Shown: positions 1 to 7,830, counted from the first letter of the stretch. The stretch is DNA of 64,000 nt from JBOFGK01 sp051649085 (GCA_051649085.1 JBOFGK010000003.1:1-64000), one strand, 5' to 3'. The notes: a model not told the origin generated them from the letters alone. A program made the numbers and translations.

Positions 1-60
1 AAAAAAGCTAATAATATATTTACGGGTGAATTTTACAACACATCCGAAATAGGAGGAAAT

Positions 61-192
61 ATGGAAAGATTTTTTATGAGAAAAAAGTATTTTAGAGCGA
101 CAAGTAAAGTATTCAAACGAGAAGCATTTTTACAGCTTCTTCGAATATTTATTCTTGTTCTTGAAATCTTAGTTAAACTTTTAATTAAGTAA
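61..192 (+). CDS. Small basic/hydrophobic peptide, candidate type I toxin (copy 1)
   Basis: A 43-residue peptide too short for ordinary gene calling. The ATG follows AGGAGG at 51-56 with a good spacing. The first 20 residues are basic and aromatic (MERFFMRKKYF start). Residues 23-43 form a hydrophobic helix of Leu/Ile/Val/Phe with interspersed Arg, Glu and Lys, ending LLIK. Size, charge pattern and a membrane-type helix fit small toxins of type I systems (Fst, Ldr, TxpA classes), but I recognise no family. The ribosome site can pair with 210-222 just downstream of the stop, and an antisense promoter faces the gene from 293-321. A bacteriocin or phenol-soluble-modulin-like peptide is the main alternative. 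Confidence 0.65.
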   Translation: MERFFMRKKYFRATSKVFKREAFLQLLRIFILVLEILVKLLIK

Positions 193-225
193 TTCAAACT
201 CCAAAGATCTTTTTTCCTATTTAAA

Positions 226-286
226 ATAAAAAAAGAGCGCGGCAAGGCGCTCTTTTTTCGTATTTTAGAACTTTTTTTGTTACTAC
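226..286 (-). ncRNA. Candidate antisense RNA of copy 1
   Basis: Inferred transcript of about 60 nucleotides. It would start some seven bases past the -10 box at 293-298 and end at the hairpin 235-252, whose minus-strand U-run comes from the A-run at 228-234. It overlaps the 3' end of the peptide mRNA at the shared terminator. It also contains the complement of GTATTTTAGA (260-269), a ten-base sequence repeated inside the peptide gene at 87-96. This is the layout of the par/Fst RNA I-RNA II pair. The ends are inferred, not observed. Confidence 0.5.
228..258. terminator. Bidirectional terminator, copy 1
   Basis: Stem GAGCGC (235-240) pairs with GCGCTC (247-252) around loop GGCAAG. An A-run on the left and a T-run on the right give U-tracts on both strands, so it can end both the peptide mRNA and the antisense RNA. 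Confidence 0.85.
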
Positions 287-292
287 AACTTT

Positions 293-321
293 ATTCTAGC
301 ATGATTTTTTTCAAATGTCAA
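293..321 (-). promoter_or_regulatory. Antisense promoter, copy 1
   Basis: On the minus strand TTGACA (316-321) and TAGAAT (293-298) are separated by exactly 17 bases, and TGC directly precedes the -10 box as in an extended -10. It points towards the peptide gene. Confidence 0.75.
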
Positions 322-451
322 TTATTTTTCAAATTAATATAAAAGAAATTTTTTAATTATTCAATCGTAAAATAAAGTAAGTCTTTTTCCGAAAAAAGCT
401 AATAATATATATACGGGTGAATTTTACAACACATCCGAAATAGGAGGAAAC

Positions 452-583
452 ATGGAAAGATTTTTTATGAGAAAAAAGTATTTTAGAGCGACAAGTAAAG
501 TATTCAAACAAGAAGCATTTTTACAGCTTCTTCGAATATTTATTCTTGTTCTTGAAATCTTAGTTAAACTTTTAATTAAGTAA
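452..583 (+). CDS. Small basic/hydrophobic peptide, candidate type I toxin (copy 2)
   Basis: Second copy of the 43-residue peptide, identical to the first except residue 20, where Arg (CGA) becomes Gln (CAA). The leader, AGGAGG at 442-447, ATG context and stop are the same. Keeping the reading frame intact in both copies, with one amino-acid change and no frameshift, argues that the peptide is translated and selected. See copy 1 for the functional reasoning. Confidence 0.65.
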   Translation: MERFFMRKKYFRATSKVFKQEAFLQLLRIFILVLEILVKLLIK

Positions 584-616
584 TTCAAACTCTGAAGATC
601 TTTTTTCCTATTTAAA

Positions 617-677
617 ATAAAAAAAGAGCGCCCACATGCGCTCTTTTTTCGTATTTTAGAACTTTTTTTGTTACTAC
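617..677 (-). ncRNA. Candidate antisense RNA of copy 2
   Basis: Equivalent of the copy 1 antisense transcript, shifted by 391 bases. It would differ from its sibling almost only in the terminator loop (CCACAT at 632-637 against GGCAAG at 241-246 on the plus strand). Loop-loop contact would then be specific to the cognate mRNA. Confidence 0.5.
619..649. terminator. Bidirectional terminator, copy 2
   Basis: Same six-base stem (626-631 with 638-643) and flanking A/T runs as copy 1, but with a fully different loop, CCACAT. Confidence 0.85.
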
Positions 678-683
678 AACTTT

Positions 684-712
684 ATTCTAACATGATTTTT
701 TTCAAATGTCAA
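684..712 (-). promoter_or_regulatory. Antisense promoter, copy 2
   Basis: Same TTGACA-17-TAGAAT arrangement as copy 1; one spacer base next to the -10 box differs (TGT in place of TGC). Confidence 0.75.
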
Positions 713-837
713 TTATTTTTCATAAACTCAATTTTATTTCACTAATAAATTCTAGACATTTCCTTTTTTTTCGAAACAATCTTCTAAAAATATTCTCCTA
801 TGTATATAATGAATACAAATAAAATATTATGTTAAAA

Positions 838-866
838 TATGTATGAACAATATACAAACATACATA
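838..866. promoter_or_regulatory. Inverted repeat before azoreductase gene
   Basis: TATGTATG (838-845) and CATACATA (859-866) are perfect inverted arms 13 bases apart, ending against the ribosome site. This could be an operator for a MarR/PadR-type redox or quinone sensor, or a leader hairpin. Confidence 0.45.
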
Positions 867-878
867 AGGAGGGCGAAC

Positions 879-1469
879 ATGAAAAAAATATTAATAATAA
901 AAACAATTGCTTCTTTCGGCGAAACTTCAAATACAAATAATCTTTTAGAAACATTTATAGCGGCATATAAAGAAGCAAATCCCAATGATAAAATTGAAAT
1001 TATCGACACATATGACATAAATGCTCAACCACTTACCCAAAGTGATCTGCAAACACTGAGTGCTCCAGATAATGAAATAATTAAATATGCAAAACAAGTT
1101 TTAGAATATGATAAAATTGTTTTTGCAGCACCAATGTGGAATTTATCAATTCCAGCAAGTTTAAAGTGCTATATTGATTATATTACATACGCTGGTGTAA
1201 CATTTGAATATACGGAAAACGGACCAGTTGGATTACTTAATAATCCAAAAATACTTCACATTACTTCAAGAGGTGGTTTCTATGATACAGAACCAACTAA
1301 ATCTTTTGAAATGGGTGATCGTTATTTACGTACACTTATGCAGTTTTTAGGTTCAAGTGATTTTACAACTTTTAGTCTTGATGGTACAAACTCTGTTCCT
1401 GTGGAAGTTGTTGCTGAAAATAAAGCAAAACTTTCTCAAGAGTTAATTGATTTTGCAAAGAATTTCTAA
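879..1469 (+). CDS. azoR: FMN-dependent NADH-azoreductase / quinone reductase
   Basis: Cytosolic flavoprotein of the AzoR family (196 residues, a usual length). These dimeric enzymes use NADH and FMN to reduce quinones and azo compounds, mainly as protection from electrophilic quinones. The flavodoxin-like fold shows a first beta strand (KKILIIK), the FMN-contact motif PMWN at 85-88 and SRGG at 130-133, both typical of the family. The ATG at 879 is chosen over an in-frame ATG at 843 because AAGGAGGG lies at 867-873. The gene stands alone between an inverted repeat that may be its operator and a terminator at 1492-1526. Confidence 0.9.
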   Translation: MKKILIIKTIASFGETSNTNNLLETFIAAYKEANPNDKIEIIDTYDINAQPLTQSDLQTLSAPDNEIIKYAKQVLEYDKIVFAAPMWNLSIPASLKCYIDYITYAGVTFEYTENGPVGLLNNPKILHITSRGGFYDTEPTKSFEMGDRYLRTLMQFLGSSDFTTFSLDGTNSVPVEVVAENKAKLSQELIDFAKNF

Positions 1470-1491
1470 CATTAACGAATAAGTTTCAATA

Positions 1492-1528
1492 AAAAGATTT
1501 TAGATTCACTTCTAAAGTCTTTTTTCTA
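1492..1528 (+). terminator. Terminator after azoR
   Basis: Imperfect stem AAAAGATTTTAGA (1492-1504) against TCTAAAGTCTTTT (1511-1523), one G-T pair, followed by further T. Confidence 0.7.
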
Positions 1529-1690
1529 GTTAACTTACACTTTTCGCTTCTTCATATAAGCTTTAAATATTTTTTCTTTAATTATTTTTCACATGAAAAT
1601 TTTCAGATATCACACTTTTTTATCGTAATTTTTCACACTCAATAGTTATTTTTAGCTATAATTTATATATAATTAAGAAAAAGAGGTTTT

Positions 1691-2917
1691 ATGCGAGAGT
1701 ATTTGTTATTTTTAAAAGAGACATTTGAATTACCGAAGTACCGGAATCATCCTGAACTCAAACGAAGAGTTGCAAGTCCACTTGAATTATTTTTTGATTT
1801 AATTTTTGTGGCAATTTTTACAAACGTCACAAGACAATTAAGTGAGTTAAATCTCGAGTATACTATTCTTTCGATTGCATTATTTTTCGTTACTTTTTTC
1901 ATTTGGAATAACACTAATTTATATATGATGCATTTTTATAACTCGTCCTACATAGTTCGAATTGGTATGGGAATCGTTATGCTTCCACTACTCTTACTTG
2001 GAGGAATTAGTGAGTATACGAACTCAATAAGTATCTTTATCGCAACAATCGCACTACTTGCATCACGCCTCTTTTTAATTGGTTTATGGACAATCAGTAC
2101 TTTTCATCGAAATTCAAATACAAGTACTGATTTTAAAGCTAGTGTAAAGGTGGATATTCAAGCACTTATAGGTAGTTCGCTAATTGGAGCATTTTGCTTT
2201 ATTTCTCCAACACTTGATACTTTTATTATTACCCTTATCTTATCTTTAGCTTTTGAAATTTACTATATTTTTCATACACACCTTTTTAATCATGAACTAA
2301 AGTACAAACGGGCAAATTTGGCAATTGATTACTCTTTAATGAAAGAGCGAAATATTCTATTCATTATTTTTGTTTTTGGACAAGCAATTATTTCTGCAGT
2401 TACTTCGTTGCAATATAGACCAGATAATATTATTGAAACATTATTTATACCAATTTTATCTTTTGCATGTATCTTTTTACTTTTCATTAGAATTTATGAA
2501 GAAATCTCTGTGGAAAAAGTCTATTTAAAGTATTCACCACTTCGGCAATTAAGTGTTTGTACAATTGCATATAATATTTTACTAACATATTCACTTCTAG
2601 AATCAATTACCGAATTTTCAATTGATCCAGTTACATTTAAATACCGTTTAATCTTATGCCTAACTTTACTGTTCACTTTAATTTCACATACTATTTCAAA
2701 TATTCATCGAAAGAAAACAGCTAAACCAAATGGGCTAATCTATAAATTCCATAGTTTCGACCTCTATCTGAAAATTCCAATGGCTTTTTTTGCGTTACTA
2801 ATTCTAGTCCTTCAAAATAATATTCAAATCATTTTATGTACACTTAGTTTTTTTATATTACATATTTTAGCAATTCCAATTCGCTACTCTATCTTTAAGA
2901 AAAATATATTGGAATAA
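1691..2917 (+). CDS. LtrA-family membrane protein
   Basis: 408-residue polytopic membrane protein of the low-temperature-requirement A (LtrA) family. The diagnostic N-terminal motif is at residues 25-40 (RRVASPLELFFDLIFV). About ten hydrophobic segments follow through the C-terminus. LtrA was named from a Listeria cold-growth mutant; its biochemical role is unknown. The ATG is preceded by AAGAGG. No partner gene is evident; acpS follows 48 bases later on the same strand with its own ribosome site, so the two may share a transcript. Confidence 0.85.
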   Translation: MREYLLFLKETFELPKYRNHPELKRRVASPLELFFDLIFVAIFTNVTRQLSELNLEYTILSIALFFVTFFIWNNTNLYMMHFYNSSYIVRIGMGIVMLPLLLLGGISEYTNSISIFIATIALLASRLFLIGLWTISTFHRNSNTSTDFKASVKVDIQALIGSSLIGAFCFISPTLDTFIITLILSLAFEIYYIFHTHLFNHELKYKRANLAIDYSLMKERNILFIIFVFGQAIISAVTSLQYRPDNIIETLFIPILSFACIFLLFIRIYEEISVEKVYLKYSPLRQLSVCTIAYNILLTYSLLESITEFSIDPVTFKYRLILCLTLLFTLISHTISNIHRKKTAKPNGLIYKFHSFDLYLKIPMAFFALLILVLQNNIQIILCTLSFFILHILAIPIRYSIFKKNILE

Positions 2918-2965
2918 TTTAATTAACTTAAGACATTTAAAAAACAATTATATCGAAAGGAAATA

Positions 2966-3286
2966 ATGATAAAACAAATTGGTTGTGACATCGTTGAGCA
3001 TTCACGAGTTAATTTAAAAATTGCCTCTAGAATTTTAACTGATGCTGAACTCGAAACACTAAACGCACGCACACATGAGCAAAAGAAAATAGAATTTATC
3101 GCTTCAAGATTCGCTGCTAAAGAAGCAATTATCAAAGCAACGAATAAGCAATTTTTATTTAAAGATATTGAAATATCGAACGGACCTAATGGGGAGCCAC
3201 TTTGTAATATTAAGGGAATACTACTATCCATTAGTCATGAACGAAATTACTCAATTGCTTATGCAATTTATCTAACAGAATCTTAA
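2966..3286 (+). CDS. acpS: Holo-[acyl-carrier-protein] synthase
   Basis: Transfers the 4'-phosphopantetheine arm from CoA to apo-acyl carrier protein, making it competent for fatty-acid synthesis. At 106 residues it is slightly shorter than usual (about 120) but complete. The metal site motif GCDIVE is at residues 6-11 (Asp8), the second motif FAAKEA at 49-54 has Glu53, and a SISHE motif lies near residue 90. The start is fixed by GAAAGGAAATA just before the ATG. A strong terminator follows and separates it from the convergent ABC exporter genes. Confidence 0.92.
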   Translation: MIKQIGCDIVEHSRVNLKIASRILTDAELETLNARTHEQKKIEFIASRFAAKEAIIKATNKQFLFKDIEISNGPNGEPLCNIKGILLSISHERNYSIAYAIYLTES

Positions 3287-3299
3287 TCAATAAATGTAA

Positions 3300-3340
3300 A
3301 ACACCTCCAAACAGATTAGTTTGAAGGTGTTCTTTTTTTT
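3300..3340. terminator. Bidirectional terminator between acpS and ABC exporter
   Basis: Thirteen-base stem around 3300-3333 (AACACCTCC on the left, GAAGGTGTT on the right, one imperfect pair, loop near AGATTA), with a long T-run on the plus side. Confidence 0.8.
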
Positions 3341-3342
3341 GT

Positions 3343-5298
3343 TTATTCAAAAACAAATTGATTATGATATAACTCACTGTATAAACCTGGTTGGTGAACT
3401 AATTCATCGTGTGATCCACTTTGAATGATTTCCCCATCTTTTAGTACAAGAATTGTATCAGCATTTAAAATTGTTTTTAAACGGTGAGCAATTACAAAAC
3501 TTGTACGGTTATGAATTACATTATCCATTGCTTTTTGAATTCTTGCCTCGGTTACAGTATCGACATTACTTGTCGCCTCATCAAGAATTAATAAGTTAGG
3601 GTCAGTCAGAATTGTTCTTGCAATTGAAATAAGTTGTTTTTGACCGGTACTTAAAACTGAACTTGAATCAGTAACATACGTATCATATCCTTTTTCTAGT
3701 CCAATTACATAATCATGAATATTTGCTAATTTTGCTGCATGAATCATTTCTTCTTCTGTTGCATCTTTTTTCCCGTAGACAATATTTTCTCTAATTGTAC
3801 CACTAAATAACACACTATCTTGAAGAACAATTCCAATATTTCGACGAAGTGAATCAACTTTAATCTGGTTAATATCTACTCCATCATATTTAATCATTCC
3901 ATCTTCAACATTGTAGAAACGATTAAGTAGATTCATTATTGTTGTTTTCCCACTACCAGTTGGTCCGACAACTGCAATCATTTTACCAACTTCTACATCA
4001 ATTGATACATTCTTCAAGATTTTTTGTCCTTCTTCATATCCAAAGTTCAAATTATTTAATTGAACACCTTGTTTTAAATCCTGGAAATCAACTGCATCTT
4101 TAGCCGTCGTAATATCTTCTACTTCATCTAAAATTTTAGTAACACGCTCAGCACCACTAATTGCTAACTGAACGATACTATATTGTGACGCAATTTGTTG
4201 GAACGGTTGGAAGAAGTTTGTTGTAAATTGAATGAAAGTTACAAGTACACCAATTTGAATTACATTGTCGATTGCCATTCTTGAACCAAATAAAATAATT
4301 ACGGCTGTTCCAAGTAATGTAAATCCTTGGATTACTGGTGTTAGCATTCCTGAATACATTTGTCCAAGTGTTGAAGTTTCACGATATGCATCATTAAATG
4401 GTGTGAAGTTTCTAATTGTTTGTTCTTCTAATCCATTTGTAATTATAACACGTTGTCCTGAAATACGTTCATCAATGAATCCATTCAGCTTTCCAAGTTT
4501 TGTTTGTTGTTGATTAACATATTTTTTAGCTCTAAGTGCAATTCCTGCAATTAAAATTAATAACATTACTCCTAGACCAACAATCATCGTTGCTAAGTCA
4601 GCATTTTGTTGATACATTGTATAAGTTATCGCGATTAATAAACAAATTGAAGAAATAATTTGAACTGATGCTTGCGTAATCATATTCGATATGTTATCGA
4701 TGTCATTTGTGAAAACACTTAAGACATCTCCATCATCACTTTTGTCAAAGAAACGAATTGCAAGTCTTTGTAATTTTTTAAATAAATCAAATTTCATTAA
4801 ATTTTGAGCAACTGCTGCTACATATGACATTGCAAGTGAGAAGATAAACTGTGCAAATGATCCAATTATTATAAACCAACTAAAAGTCATCATCGATTTT
4901 ATAAACGTATCTTTAAACGTCAATACATCATCTGTAAGTAATTCTTTCATTGTAAATCCTGTTTGCTTTTCAACATCTTGTGGATTAATATCTGTTGATT
5001 CACCAATTAGTTCATTTACTTTTGTGTCATCCATGTCTTTCAACATTTGAACAAAATCAGCTTCTGACATATTTTGATGTGTTTTTTCATTTAAGGCTTT
5101 TACTGTATCAGCTCTTGTTGATTGTATTTGAGTTACTAAACTATAGTTTGTCAAATAGTTGATCGATTCACCCATTCTAACTGGCGTTTCCACTTGAAAA
5201 TAAGTTGAGACTCCTACCGCTATTAATGCAATAATTAACCAAATTGTTTGCGGTACTTTAGCGACAAGGTATCGTCCGATATATTTAAGACCTTTCAT
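3343..5298 (-). CDS. ABC exporter half-transporter, catalytic-site subunit (BmrD/LmrD type)
   Basis: 651-residue half-transporter: six membrane segments, then a nucleotide-binding domain. Walker A is GPTGSGKTT near residue 443, the signature is LSTGQ (not LSGGQ) near 551, Walker B ends LILDE, and the switch histidine is present (VIAHRL). An insertion of roughly 80 residues between the first two membrane helices, rich in Thr, Asp and Glu, matches the longer partner of heterodimeric exporters. It is encoded three bases after its partner gene and under the TetR gene. With the catalytic Glu and His here and a degenerate partner, one ATP site should be active. Substrate unknown; drug or lipid export is likely. 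Confidence 0.88.
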   Translation of the reverse strand: MKGLKYIGRYLVAKVPQTIWLIIALIAVGVSTYFQVETPVRMGESINYLTNYSLVTQIQSTRADTVKALNEKTHQNMSEADFVQMLKDMDDTKVNELIGESTDINPQDVEKQTGFTMKELLTDDVLTFKDTFIKSMMTFSWFIIIGSFAQFIFSLAMSYVAAVAQNLMKFDLFKKLQRLAIRFFDKSDDGDVLSVFTNDIDNISNMITQASVQIISSICLLIAITYTMYQQNADLATMIVGLGVMLLILIAGIALRAKKYVNQQQTKLGKLNGFIDERISGQRVIITNGLEEQTIRNFTPFNDAYRETSTLGQMYSGMLTPVIQGFTLLGTAVIILFGSRMAIDNVIQIGVLVTFIQFTTNFFQPFQQIASQYSIVQLAISGAERVTKILDEVEDITTAKDAVDFQDLKQGVQLNNLNFGYEEGQKILKNVSIDVEVGKMIAVVGPTGSGKTTIMNLLNRFYNVEDGMIKYDGVDINQIKVDSLRRNIGIVLQDSVLFSGTIRENIVYGKKDATEEEMIHAAKLANIHDYVIGLEKGYDTYVTDSSSVLSTGQKQLISIARTILTDPNLLILDEATSNVDTVTEARIQKAMDNVIHNRTSFVIAHRLKTILNADTILVLKDGEIIQSGSHDELVHQPGLYSELYHNQFVFE

Positions 5299-5300
5299 AC

Positions 5301-7028
5301 TTAATCCCTCCCTTTTTGCGATTCGAAGATTTCTCGATAAATTTCACTGCTTTGTACTAATTCTTTATGTGTTCCTATTCCAACAACACATCCTTCATCT
5401 AATACTATTATTTGGTCAGCATGTACAACTGAAGAAATTTTTTGCGAAACAATAAATTTTGTCGTCTCTGAATACTGTTCTTCTAAACCTTTTTTAACTA
5501 ATTGTTCACTTTTTGAATCAAGTGCACTTGTCGAATCATCTAAAATTAGGATTGACGGTTTTTTAACTAAACCACGAGCAATTGAAAGACGTTGTTTTTG
5601 TCCACCACTAAAGTTTGTTCCACGTTGTTGAACTTCCGCTTCATATGCCTCTTCTAATGTTTCAATAAATTCATATGCTTGCGCGATTTTCACACTCTCA
5701 TAAACTTCTTGATCACTTGCATTTAATTTTCCATCACGAATATTCGAATTGATTGTTCCAGAAAATAAATAAGGTTTTTGTAAGATAATCGATAACTCTG
5801 AACGCAGACGATCTTTATTAACATGAGTTAATGGAACACCACCAATTAAAATTTCTCCTTCGGTTGGATCAAATAACCTAGCCATTAAATTGATTAAAGT
5901 TGACTTTCCACTTCCTGTTGCTCCAACAATACCAATTGTTTCACCTTTTTTCACCTTAAATGTAATGTTTTCTAGTACATTATTATCATCATTTGGAAAA
6001 TGATAAGAAACATTATTAAATTCAATATCATTATATAACGAGACATCATGTGTGTTCGTATACTTAAATGCTGGATCATATTTTAAAATTTCGTTTATAC
6101 GTTTAATACTTGTAGCAGCACGTCCACCAATCATCATCATAAATCCACCAATAATTAGCGCAAACATAATTGTGAATAAGTAGTTAATGTATGAAACTAA
6201 ATCACCAAGCATTGACATATCAGCAACTACATTTTCTGAAGAAAAATAAATTGCAGCTACAACACCCATATTACCAATTAACATTAACATTGGCATTGTA
6301 ATTGAAAAGTTTCTTCCGATTCCAAAAGTTAATTTAGCTAACTCATCACTTTGTTTAGCAAACTCTTTAATTTCATGGTCTTCTTGCACGAATGATTTAA
6401 CTACTCGTGATCCAATGAAATTATCTTTAACACGGGCATTTATTGCATCAATTTTCTTTTGATATTTTCCAAACATCGGAAATGTTGAACCATTGATAAA
6501 ACCTAAAATTACAACAACTAATAGTATTTCCACAACAATTATCCACCAAAGACCTGGCAAGACAACCATCGCTAAAATGAATGCTCCAATAAATAATAAC
6601 GGAATTCTAAGCATTTGTTGTAATGTCATTAAAATTAACATTTGGATTTGGTTAACATCATTTGTCATTCTAACTACTAAATTTGATGCATTAAAATTTT
6701 CAATATCATTATACGAAAATGATTGAATTTTTTTAAATAAGTCATCTCGAATCTCAGCTCCAATACTCTGAGAAACTTTAGCAGAAATCACAGTATTAAT
6801 CACTCCAGCAACAAGTCCAATAATCGCTAAAATTATTAGCCATGTTCCATATTGATCAACAAGTGCTAAATCTGGGTGGGGAACACCATTTGCATCAACA
6901 TTATTAATTCCTTTGTTGATTACTGTTGACAACAGTTTAGGCTGTAATAGTGTCACAGCAACAATAATTGCTGTCAAAACTACTGAACTCCAAAGAGCTA
7001 AACTGTGTTTTTTTAAATATTTACTCAT
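5301..7028 (-). CDS. ABC exporter half-transporter, degenerate-site subunit (BmrC/LmrC type)
   Basis: 575-residue partner of the next gene. Six membrane helices are followed by an ATPase domain with Walker A GATGSGKST near residue 364 and a canonical signature SGGQ near 475. Walker B ends LILDDS, with Asp in place of the catalytic Glu, and the switch His is Gln (IVSQKIS). These two changes mark the inactive site of heterodimeric exporters such as BmrCD and TM287/288. The ATG overlaps the end of the TetR gene by eight bases, giving a regulator-exporter operon read leftwards. Confidence 0.88.
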   Translation of the reverse strand: MSKYLKKHSLALWSSVVLTAIIVAVTLLQPKLLSTVINKGINNVDANGVPHPDLALVDQYGTWLIILAIIGLVAGVINTVISAKVSQSIGAEIRDDLFKKIQSFSYNDIENFNASNLVVRMTNDVNQIQMLILMTLQQMLRIPLLFIGAFILAMVVLPGLWWIIVVEILLVVVILGFINGSTFPMFGKYQKKIDAINARVKDNFIGSRVVKSFVQEDHEIKEFAKQSDELAKLTFGIGRNFSITMPMLMLIGNMGVVAAIYFSSENVVADMSMLGDLVSYINYLFTIMFALIIGGFMMMIGGRAATSIKRINEILKYDPAFKYTNTHDVSLYNDIEFNNVSYHFPNDDNNVLENITFKVKKGETIGIVGATGSGKSTLINLMARLFDPTEGEILIGGVPLTHVNKDRLRSELSIILQKPYLFSGTINSNIRDGKLNASDQEVYESVKIAQAYEFIETLEEAYEAEVQQRGTNFSGGQKQRLSIARGLVKKPSILILDDSTSALDSKSEQLVKKGLEEQYSETTKFIVSQKISSVVHADQIIVLDEGCVVGIGTHKELVQSSEIYREIFESQKGRD

Positions 7029-7632
7029 TTACTTTCTCCTTTAAGCATCCGCCTTGAATAATTTGTTCTAGATGTTCATAATATAACATACTTTCTTTAT
7101 TTGACAATTTTTTCTCAACTGTTTCTCTCATCGTATAATGAACTGACGAGTCAAGTAATTTTTCAACTAATTTAATATTTTCTATACTATTATCAATTAA
7201 TATTTGTTTATCAATTGTTATCTGGTGAACTTTTTTTTTAGCTTCTGTTGCCCTATTTCTTACATCTCTTGATATCGATATAATATCACTTCGTTTTGAG
7301 CAAAAAATTTTGGTAATTAATTCACTCGTCTTTTTTTTACGCATCAAATTAAGTGTATTATTAACCATGAATTTTGAAAACTCAAAGATATCATAATCAC
7401 TTTGTGGATCTGGGACAAAAATTTTTTCAAACAATGATTTAATCATTGTTAAATAAGCATCTTCAACATCATCAAAATATTGATAGAAGCTTCCACGAGG
7501 TATCTTACATGCTTTTATAACCATTGTTATGTTAACATCATTTACATCATTATGAGCAAATAAATTAATTAAGCTATCGATTATTTGATCATGTTTAACT
7601 TTATTAATATTGTAAAATGTTGATTTAGCCAT
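7021..7632 (-). CDS. TetR-family repressor of the ABC exporter
   Basis: 203-residue regulator with an N-terminal helix-turn-helix (residues about 10-55: IIDSLINLFA, then the recognition helix with IPRGSFYQYF, a hallmark of TetR proteins) and a helical ligand domain. The ATG at 7632 is preferred to the GTG two codons earlier because GGAG sits five bases upstream. It heads the exporter operon, and three identical palindromes lie in its promoter, so it probably represses itself and the exporter until a ligand binds. Confidence 0.88.
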   Translation of the reverse strand: MAKSTFYNINKVKHDQIIDSLINLFAHNDVNDVNITMVIKACKIPRGSFYQYFDDVEDAYLTMIKSLFEKIFVPDPQSDYDIFEFSKFMVNNTLNLMRKKKTSELITKIFCSKRSDIISISRDVRNRATEAKKKVHQITIDKQILIDNSIENIKLVEKLLDSSVHYTMRETVEKKLSNKESMLYYEHLEQIIQGGCLKEKVNE

Positions 7633-7665
7633 TATCACTCCAATCCATTTTTATTACACTGTACT

Positions 7666-7694
7666 ATTATACATGACATTTTGTCATTTGTCAA
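7666..7694 (-). promoter_or_regulatory. Promoter of tetR-ABC exporter operon
   Basis: Minus-strand TTGACA (7689-7694), 17 bases, TATAAT (7666-7671). Operator 1 lies wholly in the spacer, so bound repressor would block RNA polymerase. Confidence 0.85.
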
Positions 7695-7743
7695 GCAAAT
7701 CATGACATTTTGTCATTTGATTTTGAATTGTGACATTTTGTCA
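7674..7743. promoter_or_regulatory. Three TetR operators TGACATTTTGTCA
   Basis: Perfect 13-base palindromes at 7674-7686, 7703-7715 and 7731-7743, with starts 29 and 28 bases apart. The first sits between the -35 and -10 boxes and the others lie upstream. Location, symmetry and repetition make the adjacent TetR protein the likely ligand. Confidence 0.85.
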
Positions 7744-7807
7744 TATTTGACGCTACTATTATAACTCTTTTTTTTAGTAGTTACATAAATATACTTAAAC
7801 AATTAAA

Positions 7808-7830
7808 AAAAAGTCCATTGGACTTTTTTA
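7808..7830 (-). terminator. Terminator of the aroC-like/pheA/Panacea unit
   Basis: Nine-base perfect stem AAAAAGTCC/GGACTTTTT with a three-base loop, overlapping the stop codon of the last gene and giving a T-run on the minus strand. Confidence 0.75.

Larger units (their letters stand above)
1..331. repeat. Tandem unit, copy 1 (toxin-antitoxin-like)
   Basis: This stretch is repeated almost exactly at 392-722, an offset of 391 bases. Each unit carries a leader, an AGGAGG ribosome site, a 43-codon gene, a bidirectional terminator and an opposing promoter. Only a handful of positions differ: one leader base near 20, one base before the ATG, one codon, two bases after the stop, one base beside the antisense -10 box, and the whole six-base terminator loop. 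The array may continue left of the window. Confidence 0.9.
392..722. repeat. Tandem unit, copy 2 (toxin-antitoxin-like)
   Basis: Second copy of the unit at 1-331, separated from it by about 60 bases of A/T-rich spacer. Sequence identity is near total outside the terminator loop, so the duplication is recent or kept uniform by recombination. Past 722 the similarity stops abruptly and unrelated A/T-rich DNA leads to the azoreductase gene. Confidence 0.9.

Noticed and set aside
33..245. 70-codon minus-strand frame over copy 1 of the tandem unit
   Set aside because: It has no ribosome site, is antisense to the better-supported 43-codon gene and reads through the terminator stem.
1..722. Possible CRISPR or phage repeat array
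   Set aside because: Only two long units of 331 bases with a peptide gene; there are no short repeats with unique spacers.
827..1018. Minus-strand 63-codon hydrophobic frame
   Set aside because: It lies over the start of azoR, which has an excellent ribosome site; hydrophobicity is a by-product of A/T-rich sequence.
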